This document shows, in pieces, positions 37,278-48,705 of a stretch of 59,286 nt of DNA (position 1 is its first letter; every line of letters starts with the position of its first letter). The stretch covers positions 1-59,286 of the forward strand of contig MNCI01016200.1 in assembly GCA_015680685.1 (NCBI GenBank). The letters run 5' to 3'. The notes below the pieces were generated by a model. It saw only the letters and a program-made list of their open reading frames with translations, ran no database searches and was not told the origin of the DNA. A program made the translations under genes and the position numbers. This DNA is from Gnetum montanum. Taxonomy: Eukaryota > Streptophyta > Gnetopsida > Gnetales > Gnetaceae.

Positions 37278-40200
37278 TTGCAAAAAGATCAACAACAAGA
37301 ACAGTATAGTGAGAGTGAGTGTCGAACAAGGCAATGTCAACATGAGGATGAATCATATCATCGAAGGCAAGAAGTTACAAATGTTTGCATTGTACCAATA
37401 GTGAAAATGCCTTCTTCAAAAGTTGTTCAGCCTTTTCCAAACTTGCAAAAGATACATATAGAAGTTACTCATGGGATATAGAATTTTAATAATATAGTTA
37501 GAAGTTTTGAAAATGCATGTTCTTGTAATGTATATAATGAAATTTTTTTTGACATATTATTAGATTCAACAAGAAGTAGGGGATTGACATGTAATATGTG
37601 TATTAATGAAAAGAAACAAAATATTTTTGATAGTTTTGGTTGTGAGATCAAACAATTTTTCACTGAAAATAACATGGATCCAGAAATCCAACCACCTATC
37701 CTAGCCTATTTAACTAAGGTTGAAGAAATGTAAATTGCAAAAATCAATCCATATCATAAGTTACACATGAAGTTGGTCGACAATTTAGGTATAAGGGTTA
37801 CACAATTAGCTTTTCTCAGCATGTCATACAAATCCACATATAGTTGCAAAGTTCATGCATTGTTGTCACATTATCTTTCTAAAAATAGTTTTAATGAATG
37901 AATTTCATGTTGTTGAATATTGGACACAATATGGATGGTAGCATTGTGGATCTCTACATGTGCATGATTTCTTATGGATACAAGCTGCTCCAAAGGTAGA
38001 TGAACTCAACCATAATGATCCTGATGTCATGTGTAGGCCAAAGGAATTTTTTGATTTAATTAAAAATGCACACAATTCAAGGTTTAGAGTTAATGATCAT
38101 TCAAATAATGTAAGTTCTCATTTATCTTTTATGTTTTCACATAAATTTTAATGATATTTTTAGAAATATGCAAATATTGATTTCTCCATTGTTATATGTT
38201 TCAATTTGTCTTTCCATTTGGGCTTTATGTGGAAATATGTTGCGTCATCCATGTGAATTAACTGCTGAACAACTATGATGTATGGAATTGGAAACTAATT
38301 ATGCTGATTTGCTTAATGCTGTTCAAAGACATACTATTTGCAAACCTAGTGCATGCTTAAGCAAATGTAATGATAGAGTAGTTTGCAGGTATCACATTCT
38401 AATCAAATTGTTATTTCCTTACTATTTCTTCACCATTGTATTCATTTCTATTAGTAGGTTAACTTTAATTGATCTTGGAATAAAAATTATATGTATTTAA
38501 CTTTTGTATCTTTCAATTCTAGGTACAATGTTCCTTGGTTATTATCTTTAGAATTCACTATTCAAAGGGATCTAGAAAATAATAATGAAATTACTTATGT
38601 TCCTTGAAGAAACAACATGATGCTTAATGTTCATAACAAAATGTTTGAAGCATCATTAGAAAAGAAATCACAATCTTTTTATGTTATCATTAAATTATGC
38701 TTCAGACATATCTTTAAAATCATATTGAGGCTAATTCATAACAGAATGCATCGTTAAATTATATTGATATATTTTATGACAACATAGCATGAAATTAGAG
38801 AAGAAATATGTTTTATAATGTCATAAAATATATCACAAAATATGTATTTAAATCAAAGAAGAAATTACAATATTTTCATGGCATTTTGATGCAAATTTCA
38901 GAGTCAAGGGATCCTCATGAGGATGCTTTATCTGTCTATAGAAGGCTCATGATGAATGCTATTGCAGATAGAGACATTGGTGTTATGGAGTTGTGTCATG
39001 TGTTGTATGAGCTTCCTTTGGTTAACTGTAGACGTTTTTTTTTTTTGCACACTTAATGTTTCTCAAGAGGTGTACAAAAAGGTTCTAATGAATTCAGAGG
39101 AAACTAATGGAGGTGAAAACTACATAGCTATTATTAATATGTATTAGAAATGTCTACTTTCGATGGAGGATGTATCATTGATACAGGCTTTTAGAGAGTA
39201 CAATTACAACATGAAGAATAAGAACAATCCAAATTGGAATTTGTGTCACTCGGAGCTAGATGTTGTTATGAGATATTATCCCAAGTTTCTCATTCCACCA
39301 AAACAAGGGGAATAAAAATGGATTGAATATTGCTGGGCTATGTTGTTGTTGCAATCCATTTAAATATGTGAAGCAAGATCTTGGTTCTAATGATGAAAAC
39401 ATTGAAATGAAGTGGTTATTCATTCAACATTTGTATGGATCACAAATTAATATTGAAGAAGAATTCCACGAAGCTTTGGAGGATGAAAGAGAATTTGTAG
39501 ATGTAACTCCCCAAGTTTAGGATCATGAAGAGTATGATTTTGAAATCCTCAATCGTCATCTCTTATCAACAAGTTGTTTCCAGAGAATAAAATTAGAGAT
39601 GCTTGACCTATGGGATGTTAATAGGATTTATGATTGAACATTACAGTGTCTAAGAGAGCATGTTGCAAAGTTCGCAGTAGGCTTTATTACTAGCAATAAA
39701 TCATCTCAGTCCATGATTGTCATTGACCGTGACTATGGTGCCTACAATGTTGATAAGTTAAATGCTAAGCAAAATAAATGCTACAATAAAATTATAGGGC
39801 ACATGATGTTTTCACAATCAATGGATGAAGTTGTTTTTCCTTTACGAATGATTATCTAGGAAATAGTTGGTATGGGAAAGTCATTTCTCAGAGACACATT
39901 TCATAATGCTTTCATGAAATACTATCATGAAAAACATAATGCTTTACTTGTCATGGCATCCATAAGAGCTACTACATTTAACATTAATGCAAAAACCATT
40001 CATTCTAGTTTGAGCATTGGAATAGGTGCATTCAAAGAATTATATTCCTCTACAAAGATAAGTATACAACATAGACTTTCCTAGGTGAGATATATAATAA
40101 TTGATGAAATGTCTTTTGTAGGAGGAAGATTATTAAAGAGCATTGATAAAAGACTAAGAGAAATCTTTCCCAAGCATTATAATAAATTTTTTGGAGAAAG

Positions 40201-40880
40201 GCTAGTTATACTCATAGGTGATTTGGGTCATCTTCATCTTGTGCTTGATGTTATGCCTTATGTATCCCAGAATCCAGATATTATAGAAGTTTGGAAATCA
40301 TTTGATACATTTGTTATTTTAGATGCAATTTATCATCAATCTAGAATTGATCCTAAATAAAAAAGATTTAGGGAAGTATTGATGCATATTAGAGAAGGAA
40401 AAAGCCTTGATGAAGACTATAATTTCTTGGCTGCTCAAATGAATCTTCCATTTACTTCAAGTGGATTAGATAGTTTTGAAGAATCAATGCATTTGTATGA
40501 TATGAAGGATGAAATTCAATCACATAATAAGATGTTGCAAAAAATGTAGAGACTTGTTACTATGTGTGTATTAGACAAAGATGCCCATGGATTTAGAATC
40601 TCAAATGATCACGATGATGATATTGAGTAATCTTTGCTTATATGTAAAGGTGCAAGGGTTATTCTCACAATTAACCTTTGGCCAAAAGTAGGATTTGTGA
40701 ATGGTGCACTTTGGCATGATTCATAGTATTATGTATCATCTTGGTAAATAACCACATGCATTACCATTGCATGTTGCTGTTGATTTTGACTCTTACATTA
40801 GATATTCCTTTGATAATGGTAATTTTCATCATGTGCCAATTGTACTTATGGTTCGAGGAGCATTATGAGAGTTACTATTG
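37278..40880 (+). pseudogene. Helitron Rep-helicase (RepHel) pseudogene 2
   Basis: The N-terminal segment (37278-37481) runs on into FTENNMDPEIQPPILAYL. The HUH motif His-Val-His is kept at 37957-37965 although much of Rep upstream is deleted. The Y2-like KYITKYVFKSKKK lies near 38822-38862. Helicase Walker A GMGKSFLRDT is at about 39868-39897, Walker B IIIDEMSFVGG at about 40091-40124, then AIYHQSRIDPK near 40326-40358 and FREVLMHIREGKSLDEDY around 40369-40420. Several pieces are longer than in copy 1, but stops and the Rep deletion make it non-functional. Confidence 0.8.
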
Positions 40881-41505
40881 CGGTTGGCATGGATCATGAT
40901 TATTCATATATCTTAAGGAATGACACTAGATAAGGCTACTATTGACATATGTTTAAGAGAAGTTATAGGTCTAACAATTGTTGCATTATCTAGAGTCAAG
41001 ACCATTGACTTTTTGAAGATTCATCCTTCTTTTTTTGTGTAGAGATATAGATAGATTTTTGATGCTAATCATCTCCACAGTGGAATTGTAGAGGAAAACT
41101 GTTTTTCTTAATTGTAAGATTAGGAATATTGAGTTCACACTTATCACTATAATTTTCCTTTTCCTCAATCCTATTCTAGACCTCTGTAATTTTTTTTCAG
41201 TAATTGCGTAATGTATTCCTTCATCAACATATATGAAATATAAAAGATTTTATTTCTACTAATTTATGTTTATTAGTATATATTAGTTGGTTTGCAAATA
41301 GTGATATTATTGAAATAGTTCAAATAATATTTTAACTTAAACTTTTATAACAATGTCGTTTATAATGATAATTGATAACTTTAAAAATTTTAAAAATATT
41401 ATAACAACTTAGCTTTTATAACAATGAACTTTATAATAATAATTGATAACTTAAAAAATTTGAAAAGAAAATTAAATTCTACTCCTAGCTTGTGAAATGG
41501 CTCCA

Positions 41506-42957
41506 CTAGCTTTATATATATATATATATATGACTTAGTTGAGATGATTTTAAAGAAGTAGTGTCAACCAAGCTCGACTATAGGATGAGGAAACAAGATA
41601 ATTAAAAATGGACTCACTCATCCGTCATCTATTTCTCTACCCATTTCCCAATTTAGTTATACCCTCTCAATCAAGTTTGTTCTATCTTTGTTTATTCATG
41701 GTGTTTTTGGACTGTTATTTATGCGAGAAATTTATGTTTCAAAAACACCTTGAACAAACAAAGACAAAATAAACTTGACCAAGAGGATATAACTAAATTG
41801 GGAAATGGATAAAGAAACAAAGAATGGATGAGTGATTTTGTTTTTAGCTATCTTATTTCCTTATCTGGTAGTCAGGCTTAGTTAACATCATTGATGAGAC
41901 ACGATTTGCATGAGCTGCGATATCGTGTCGTTCCCTACGATATCGTGGCTTATGTGAATCGTGGACGCGATATTGCGATTCATCGCCATATTTATAAATA
42001 AGAGGCGGCTCTCCCTTGTTTCCCCATCCTGAGTTATAAGTAGGGAAACTCTGGTAGTTTGATCACTCCAGAGATAGAATATTTTCCATGTGCCTGCAGT
42101 AAGGGTCCTAAAGTGAACAGATCTTTATTCGAGCAACATTGTACCTGAACACAAGTTGTGTACGGTAATAAAGACGAACTTCTTGGATAAAACTTGCAGT
42201 GCATGGAATAGGATTTTATTTATTATTTTCTCTCTCACCCTTAAACTCCTAGAATGTAGTATGAGTACGACTTGATTACGAGCATCTAAGGATGTGTACA
42301 GTTAGTCAAGGAATCAACTGCTCATCACAACGTGGTATGAGTACGACTTGATTACAAGCATCTAGTGTGACTACTTGGTAACCTAGTGGCATATCCAGGC
42401 TCGACACTTGGTAATCCCAGTGGTAGTCGTGCACCAAGATGTGTACAGTTAGTCAAGGAATCGACTGCTCATCGCACTTAGGCTAGATTAGCTTTCTCAA
42501 CCCTTTCCTCCTAGTTAAGTGCCTTAGTACGATCACTTCGAGCACGTGCGTTACGCACGTTGATCCCAGCAACGATTAGCGTTTGGTAGCCACGTACGGT
42601 AAGTGGAAACAGATGCTGACGTTAGGTAATTTAGACTTAGTGCATTAGTTAGAGTTAGTTAGTTTCTTCAACCCTTCACCTCGATAGCATAGGAGATAAA
42701 ACATAAAAGACCATAAAAATGATATACCTCAGACTTACTTAATCATACACCATGAAAACCACAAGTAAGTCTGGGAAGACAATGAATGATTAACCCTAAG
42801 TGTTCCACGGGGTGTGTGGGCACTTAATCTGCGAAGTTCGACCAGATTGCGCGTGCTATGCTCGTTTCGTATGGTTGAGTGTAGGGGTACCTCGCCACTC
42901 ATTAATCATCTTCTTTAAAATCATCTCAACCAATTCATATATATATATATATGCTAG
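41506..42957. repeat. Palindromic 3' end of Helitron 2, split by a solo LTR
   Basis: CTAGC at 41506-41510 opens a left arm that runs to about 41711. The right arm (about 41734-41891, then 42910-42957 after the insertion) is its reverse complement, ending GCTAG. Without the LTR the palindrome would be about 430 bp. It matches 33767-34135. Confidence 0.75.
41892..42904. mobile_element. Solo LTR (family 1), inserted in the Helitron 2 palindrome
   Basis: It begins TGATGAGACACG and ends CGCCACTCATTA, with a perfect 5-bp target duplication ATCAT (41887-41891 and 42905-42909). Helitron 1 preserves the empty site (AACATCATCTTCT at about 34076). A TATA-like TTTATAAATAAGAGG lies near 41990 and an AATAAAGACGA signal near 42170. 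It is about 220 bp longer than the copy at 15552-16344, through extra internal repeats near 42250-42470 (GTATGAGTACGACTTGATTA twice, GATGTGTACAGTTAGTCAAG twice). Confidence 0.9.
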
Positions 42958-43117
42958 TAAAATTATTTTCAATAGTATATTTTCCTCAAAAATAGTCATC
43001 AAATACCTTAAGTGCTAAATTCAAGTTAATGTTATAAAGTTAAACAGGAAAATGCTTACTTGTTTGCTTATGTCATAATTTTGAATGTACATTCATCCTT
43101 GTATTTGTTAGAGTATA

Positions 43118-43670
43118 TGTCACATCCCCATTTCCAAATGATGTTGTTGCTTAATTAAGATGGTGTATCTTCATAATAAGTGATTATTGTTATCATAACA
43201 AGACCCAAAAGGGAAATTGTAATTGAGACTTGAAAGGGTGCATTGTAATAAAGAACATGTCTCTTGAGGTAATCTTTTAGGGTTTGACCCAAGGCATTTA
43301 TACTTAGGCTTAGAGGTTATGCCAACATGGAGTGGCAAAGCTAGTATAGGCAAGTCATAGGAGTTAAGTGAAGTGGGATAGGAAGTGGACTGGCCATTCC
43401 TTTTGGTTAGTAATAGGCTTGATCATGGTGGCTGTGTTGGATTGCCTCTAAGAGATAGATTCCTAAGGAAGAAAACCCCAAGGAACACTCTCAGAGCCTT
43501 ATCAATAAAGCATTCATTTTTTTTGTTTCTACACTTTTCCTATTAATTCCTTTATGCATAATGTTGAATGTTACATATATTTGACATTTGATATATTGTC
43601 TTCTTACGCATAATGTCTAATATAATATATATTTGTCATTTTCTATGACATCTGGGAACATGATGTCACA
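43118..43670 (+). repeat. 5' LTR of the gene-capturing element
   Basis: It starts TGTCACATCCCC and ends GATGTCACA. It aligns with 48094-48691 over shared stretches such as GTGATTATTGTTATCATAACAA and GGAAGTGGACTGGCCAT. AATAAAGCATTC near 43505 may be its polyadenylation signal. Confidence 0.85.
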
Positions 43671-43672
43671 AT

Positions 43673-43684
43673 TGATATTAGAGC
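43673..43684 (+). other. Primer-binding site (initiator-Met tRNA type)
   Basis: TGATATTAGAGC, two changes from TGGTATCAGAGC, two bases after the LTR end. Confidence 0.75.
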
Positions 43685-44804
43685 AAACCATAACCCAAAG
43701 GCCATTTAGAACCATGGGCTAACTAGAACATGAATTTGATAATGAACCATGAAGCCATGACACATAGAAAATCATTGATCATCACTAGATGTATCATATG
43801 TCTGAGATATCTAACTATGTTTCATCAAGATTCATCAATGACAAGAGATTTTGGTAAGACAAGGATACACTAGTCCAAGTAACTCTTACCCATATTAATA
43901 CTATAAATATTAATTAATTAAGGTCATTTTTAAGTTTCTCCCAAAAAGTTAGTAACCACAACATGAATTTATTTTTTCATTAAAAATTCATTATCTAAGT
44001 AATCTAGAAGACCTCAAGTTACTAGATGTTAGCTTAGAAAATATTAGTTCAATAAAATAGGCTATTTTTGTTATTTTAATTTCTAAAATTTCATCTTCAT
44101 TTTGAACCTTAAGACCATATCCAATGGATAGTATTCATCAAGATAATTCCAATGGTGCAAATTTTGTCTCGATCAAACTTATGGTTTGAAAGATATCGAT
44201 GTTTAAAGTTTCTCATTTTTCATGTATTTAAATCATATTAAATTATTATTTCTAAAAAAATTTAAAAATATTTTTAAGAAGGAGGTTGTGGATTTGAACC
44301 CCAACCCTCCCAACCTTATATATATATATAATATTAAAAAAAATATTTTGCAGGTTAGTCAGCCTATAAGGGCCTTACAGGGCCCACAGATCATGCTAGC
44401 CTTGCAAGGGCTAGACTAGCCCTAGAGGCCATGTTGACCTTATCAGGGTAGCATAGTCCTTATGGAATGATTGTTGTCCTCTAAATAAGAAATCATGCAC
44501 AGTTAGCCATAGCATGCCATATGTCATTGCTCGCATCTCCCATTGTATTTCCCATGTAGTTTCCAGCCTCATTTGTCATTTTTCATCTGATGTGCTATCT
44601 CTATCATCACTGGAAACCCTCACACTATGCCTTGGTTGCTTGTTATGCTAGAAATCCTTGCTTCACCACTGTCACCCTATGCAGGGCATTAGTGCTGCAA
44701 ACACTTTCTATGTCACCTTCGTCCTCCATGTGTTGCCTAGCTACCTAGCTATGCTGACTTGGCCACCATGCACCTATCACTACATAGACATTGATGGTGT
44801 TGTG

Positions 44805-45140
44805 GATCATAGGCACCCATTGCTCTTTACAGAAATTATTGGCATCATCGATCACAAGCACCCTAGTGCTCTACAGACATTTGATATCATTGATCATAGG
44901 CACCCCTGGTGCTCCATGGACACCATTGGTGATGTGGATCATAGGCACCCTTGATGCTTCGTGGACACCATCGGTGCTACTAATCACAAACACCCTTGGT
45001 GCTCTATGGACATCGTCAACATCATGGATCACAAGCATCCCTGGTGCTTCATAGGCATCATTGACCCCACAGATCATAAGCATCCCTGGTGCTTCATAGA
45101 CACCAATGGTGCTACTAAGAATAAGTACCCTTGGCACCCT
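44805..45140. repeat. 45-bp minisatellite (about eight units)
   Basis: Units of the form GATCA(T/C)A(G/A)GCA(C/T)CCCTGG... repeat every 45 bases, with one shorter unit. In the plus frame of 44658-44954 they read as a 15-residue repeat, DHRHPWCSMDTIGDV and variants, interrupted by stops in later units. The period is a multiple of three, but units differ freely, so protein-coding history is unproven. Confidence 0.8.
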
Positions 45141-45249
45141 CATAGGCACAATGTTACCTCCTTGTGTAGGTTGCATTAGTCCTTATGAGGATCACACAGA
45201 CCCTTGCACAGGTCGCATTTGCCCAGCGTTGTCTAGATAGACCCTCTTT

Positions 45250-45420
45250 TTTCTAGCACAGGTCCTAAGAAGGGCTGCGTAAGCCCTAAAAAGGACCACA
45301 TAGGCCCTAGAGAAGATCATGTAGGCCCTAATGAGGGTCGTGCAAGTCCTACAATAGACTACACAAGCCCTATAGAGGGCTACATAAGCCTTGGGGAGGG
45401 CTACATGAGCTTTGAAAAAT
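45250..45420. repeat. 21-bp minisatellite (about eight units)
   Basis: AGGGCTACATAAGCCYTAGGG-like units repeat every 21 bases. On the minus strand (ORF 45192-45464) they read as a seven-residue repeat of the type RAYVVLF. It directly follows the 45-bp array. Confidence 0.8.
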
Positions 45421-45727
45421 GGGTTGCATAGCCAAGACTGGTTGCCCAACGTAACTGTCATCAATGCGTACTATTGTTTTTGCAGTTCCTCCTGCCCATC
45501 ACTACTACCGCATTGCTTTGCCACCTTCCCTACCTCACCTTCCACTACCCTTGTATGCATCCATTTCCTTGCTATCTTCGTTGCCTCTGCCTAGTGATGA
45601 AAAAAATTATCCATCAATAGATGAAAAATTTGAAAGTTTTGTTAACTGATAGGAAATTGAAATTTTTGTCCATTGGAACATTAGTTTAAATTAGAAATGT
45701 GGGAAATAAATTTCAAAAATAGAATTT

Positions 45728-45843
45728 AGTGCATTGGCAGCATGTGAGATAAAATTTTTGCAATTAAGCATGCTTGGGCTAGAGTAGTACTGGGATGGCT
45801 AACCACTTGGGAAGTCTCATTTTTCACGCCAAATGTCTTAAAA
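45728..45843 (+). repeat. 5S rRNA-derived segment
   Basis: GCAATTAAGCATGCTTGGGC, TAGAGTAGTACTGGGATGG and CACTTGGGAAGTCTC match the plant 5S rRNA box A / intermediate element / box C region in order and spacing. The 5' third is recognisable only weakly. Such sequences occur in Cassandra TRIM LTRs and 5S-derived SINEs. Here it is a decayed copy inside an LTR element and unlikely to be a working 5S gene. Confidence 0.75.
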
Positions 45844-46307
45844 CTCTAAAAGCCATAAATTTTGATTCTAGAAGCCTTTTTCGATAAATGAAGAGTCATT
45901 TCTTATAGAATTCAACCTTTAGGACTCAACGGTGAAGTTAGATCCATTTCAGGGAACCCTGAAAATTAGTTTTTTTTTTACCCCTTACCTGAAATAGTGC
46001 ATCAACACCCTTAAAGCTTCATTTTAGTAGAACTTGAGTATACGATGTTGTTTTTCAACATTTGAATAGTCATTTCCAACATTTTTCACCCTTTTGAACT
46101 CAATGGCGAGGTCATATTTATCATTTAGGTACCCAATAATTTGATGATATTATAAATTGTGCCTAATGAATTTAACTTTCTTGGGACCTTAAGATCTTTT
46201 TTGTATGTCATTAGTTAGACTACCAGATTCGCTATCTTAAAGGAGGTAGAAAGATCATTAAGAATTAAGATAATGTTATTAAATATTACTAACTTAGTTG
46301 GAGAGTT

Positions 46308-46420
46308 AGTTGATGTATCATTATCAATTGATTATTAGTCGATGAATTAGTTGATGTATCAGTATCAATTGATTATTAGTCGATGAATCAGTTGATGTAT
46401 CACTTGGATAATTAGTTGAT
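46308..46420. repeat. 41-bp tandem repeat (2.5 units)
   Basis: AGTTGATGTATCA(T/G)TATCAA... occurs at 46308-46348 and 46349-46389, followed by a truncated unit. Confidence 0.85.
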
Positions 46421-46553
46421 GAAACATAATGATCTTTAAGATGTATATCAATTCATCTTACAATCATATGGAAAAACAACATGGACACTCAAAATATTGT
46501 TTTGACAAGAAGTACGATACCTATAAAGAGAAATGATCTAGAAGAGAATCCAG

Positions 46554-47640
46554 AAATGAGAGTAAAAGTTGCAACATACAACATGCTTATAAGATCGTTA
46601 GCAAGTGAGAAACAACATCTGTTATGTTCACCATGGGCCTTGAATTGGCATGAACATTGATATCCATGCATCTTAGTAGAATTAAAAGATTTGGATGTTG
46701 ATTTTTTATGCGTATAAGAAGTCTTTCCATGGGATTTTCTACACCAATTCCAACCAAACTTGGAAAAAATGGGATACAAAGGTATTTATAAGCAAAACGG
46801 TTCTTATGGAAGTTCTTCTTTTGAGCCATATAGATTAGCTTATTGCAGAAATCACATGGATGGTTATGCGATCTTTTATAAAGAAGATAAGTTTGAATTA
46901 GTACAAAGATTTGAATGGAGTTTAGAAAATATGATTTTTGAAATTCTAGAACTTAAAGTGATGGAAAGGAAAGAATAGTCAAGGTATTGAAAAATTCACA
47001 TAGCTTTGGTAGTAATTCTAAAAATCCATCTATTAGGAAGATGTGTATGCATGATTAACACACTTTAAATTGCCAAACCAACATGTTTAGATGTTAGATT
47101 GTGTCAAGGAGCATATTTGATTAAGTAAGTAGAAGAAAGTTTGAAGAATAAATTATTCCTAAGTTATACTTATCCATTTTCATGTATTCTTTATGGAGAC
47201 TTCAATGTAAAAGTTGGAAGTAGTGCCTATCAATTCTTCAAATATAGATGTGTAAAAGAAGCCTTGGAAGATGAACTTGATTTAAAGAAGATGTTTCTAT
47301 CAATTCAACATACAATTCCATTTGCTAGTGCATATTCTCTTACTTTGAATCTTCAATAGATAAATCAAATCCCAAAATTCAGGAACAAGTAATATTGATG
47401 GATAGTACTCATCAAGAACCATAGTCTACCAATTACATTGCTATGATCAATGAGGATGGGTCAAGAACACTCTTCATTAAGACCTTCATTTATATTTGGT
47501 ACAATGCTTAATTCTTCCAAGTTACCAAGTTACTAGAGGTAATTTCTAAAGAAGAAGTTGAGAAGATTCAAGATCAAGCCTTGCCATTCCGTACAAGACC
47601 ATCTAATCATATACCACTTATGGTAGAATTACAATTACTT
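46554..47640 (+). pseudogene. CCR4/Angel-type deadenylase (EEP nuclease) processed pseudogene
   Basis: From 46554 the plus strand reads MRVKVATYNMLIRSL, then SPWALNWHE, DLDVDFLCV*EV (the catalytic Glu region, with the preceding residue a stop), MGYKGIYKQNGSYGSSS and MDGYAIFYKEDKFELVQRF. After a frame change near 46980 come CLDVRLCQGAYLIK (about 47087-47125), LYGDFNVKVGSSAYQFF (about 47190-47240) and finally RPSNHIPLMVEL (about 47596-47631), where family members have S-D-H. The order and spacing match the exonuclease-endonuclease-phosphatase domain of CCR4-like poly(A) nucleases, which shorten mRNA tails. I see no intron remnants, so a cDNA origin is likely. Stops and frameshifts make it dead. 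A LINE endonuclease is the main alternative, but no RT follows and the WALNWHE and DGYAIFYK blocks favour CCR4/Angel. Confidence 0.65.
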
Positions 47641-48080
47641 TCATCAATTCATAAGGTTAATCAAGATCAGAAAGTATCTCACTCTTACTTTTATTGATAA
47701 CTCTTATTATTTTATTTATATTTTAAATTAGATAAGTAAAATATCTAAGGTAATGGAATTTGGGAATAAGGAATTTGCATTGCCTTCACTTGGGTAACTA
47801 GATCTAAGTTGTATTTTGTGTGATCCTGGTTAGGAATGATGATTAGTGGTTGGTAGATCTTTAATTCACCTCTTATCATTATCTTAGAAAATGAAGTATT
47901 AAGAAAGTAATATTTAATTTTGCATATATTTTTCTCACATATATTTTATTTGTAGAATAAACAAGAAACAACTCCAAGTAAAAAGAAGAAATCAAATTAT
48001 TGGAGCATAAGAGCATAACAAAAGCATTGGACCTGGAAAGAGATAATGAATGTGGACTTGTTCAAGGATGAATGAAACCT

Positions 48081-48092
48081 AAAGGGGGTAGA
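48081..48092 (+). other. Polypurine tract
   Basis: AAAGGGGGTAGA lies immediately before the 3' LTR start TGTCATG at 48094. Confidence 0.75.
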
Positions 48093-48093
48093 T

Positions 48094-48691
48094 TGTCATG
48101 TTCCCATTTTCAAATGATAATGCTACTTAATGAAGATGGTGTCTCTTCATAACAAGTGATTATTGTTATCATAACAAGTCTTGAAAGAGTAGTTGTAATT
48201 AAGACCTGAAAGGGTAGTTGCAATTAAGACCTAAAATGATGCATTGTAATTATAGACATGTTTCTTGAGGCAACCTTTGGGGGTTTGAGCTAAGGTATTT
48301 ATACTCAGGCATAGAGGTTGTGCCAACATGGAGTGGAGGAGTTAGTATAGGAAAGTCACAGGAGCTAGATGAAGTGGAATAGGAAGTGGACTGGCCATCC
48401 ATTTTGGTCGGTAATAGGCCTGACTGTGGTGGTAATGCTAGATTTCCTTTAAGGGATAGATGTCAGAGGAAAAAAACCCTAAGGAAAACTCTCAAAACAT
48501 GATCCAAGACTCCATTCATTATTAATAATGCATTCTTTTCTTTTTTCTTTCTACACTTTTCTTGTTATTTCCTTTATGCATAATGTCAAGTGTTACATAT
48601 ATTTGATGTTTGATATATTGACTTCTTAGCATAATGTCTAATATAATGTATATTTGATGTTTTCTATGACATTCAAAAATGGGATGTCACA
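48094..48691 (+). repeat. 3' LTR of the gene-capturing element
   Basis: About 598 bp, ending GATGTCACA like its partner. It is longer because a short internal stretch is duplicated (TGTAATTAAGACCTGAAAGG-like, at about 48190 and 48216). Confidence 0.85.
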
Positions 48692-48705
48692 TTATATATA
48701 TTTAT

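Larger units (their letters stand above)
36483..42957 (+). mobile_element. Decayed autonomous-type Helitron 2 (with nested solo LTR)
   Basis: Same family and orientation as Helitron 1, 2.3 kb downstream of it. Similarity starts near 36497 (candidate TC end at 36483, uncertain) and ends at CTAG 42954-42957 followed by T, preceded by the hairpin CATATATAT...ATATG at 42936-42953. Against Helitron 1 it lacks about 1.07 kb of the Rep region at the junction near 37825 and gains a solo LTR at 41892-42904. Confidence 0.75.
43118..48691 (+). mobile_element. Non-autonomous LTR element carrying a captured nuclease cDNA
   Basis: Direct LTRs at 43118-43670 and 48094-48691, a PBS (43673-43684), a PPT (48081-48092) and flanks GTATA/TTATA (one change) define a complete 5.57 kb plus-strand element. 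No gag, protease, integrase or RT is recognisable. Instead the interior holds, in order: a 45-bp and a 21-bp minisatellite, a 5S rRNA-like segment, a 41-bp tandem repeat and an intron-poor relic of a CCR4/Angel-type deadenylase. Gene capture by LTR elements through template switching is a known process (for example Bs1 of maize). That it happened here is inference from position and orientation. Confidence 0.8.

Noticed and set aside
44281-44330. Minus-strand SINE from a box B-like GGGTTCAAATCC
   Set aside because: No box A at a suitable distance.
44805-45420. CRISPR array
   Set aside because: Repeats are contiguous and degenerate with no unique spacers, in a eukaryotic context; they are minisatellites.
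46554-47640. LINE (APE-type) endonuclease
   Set aside because: No LINE reverse transcriptase follows, and the WALNWHE and MDGYAIFYK blocks fit CCR4/Angel deadenylases better. Kept as an alternative in the feature.
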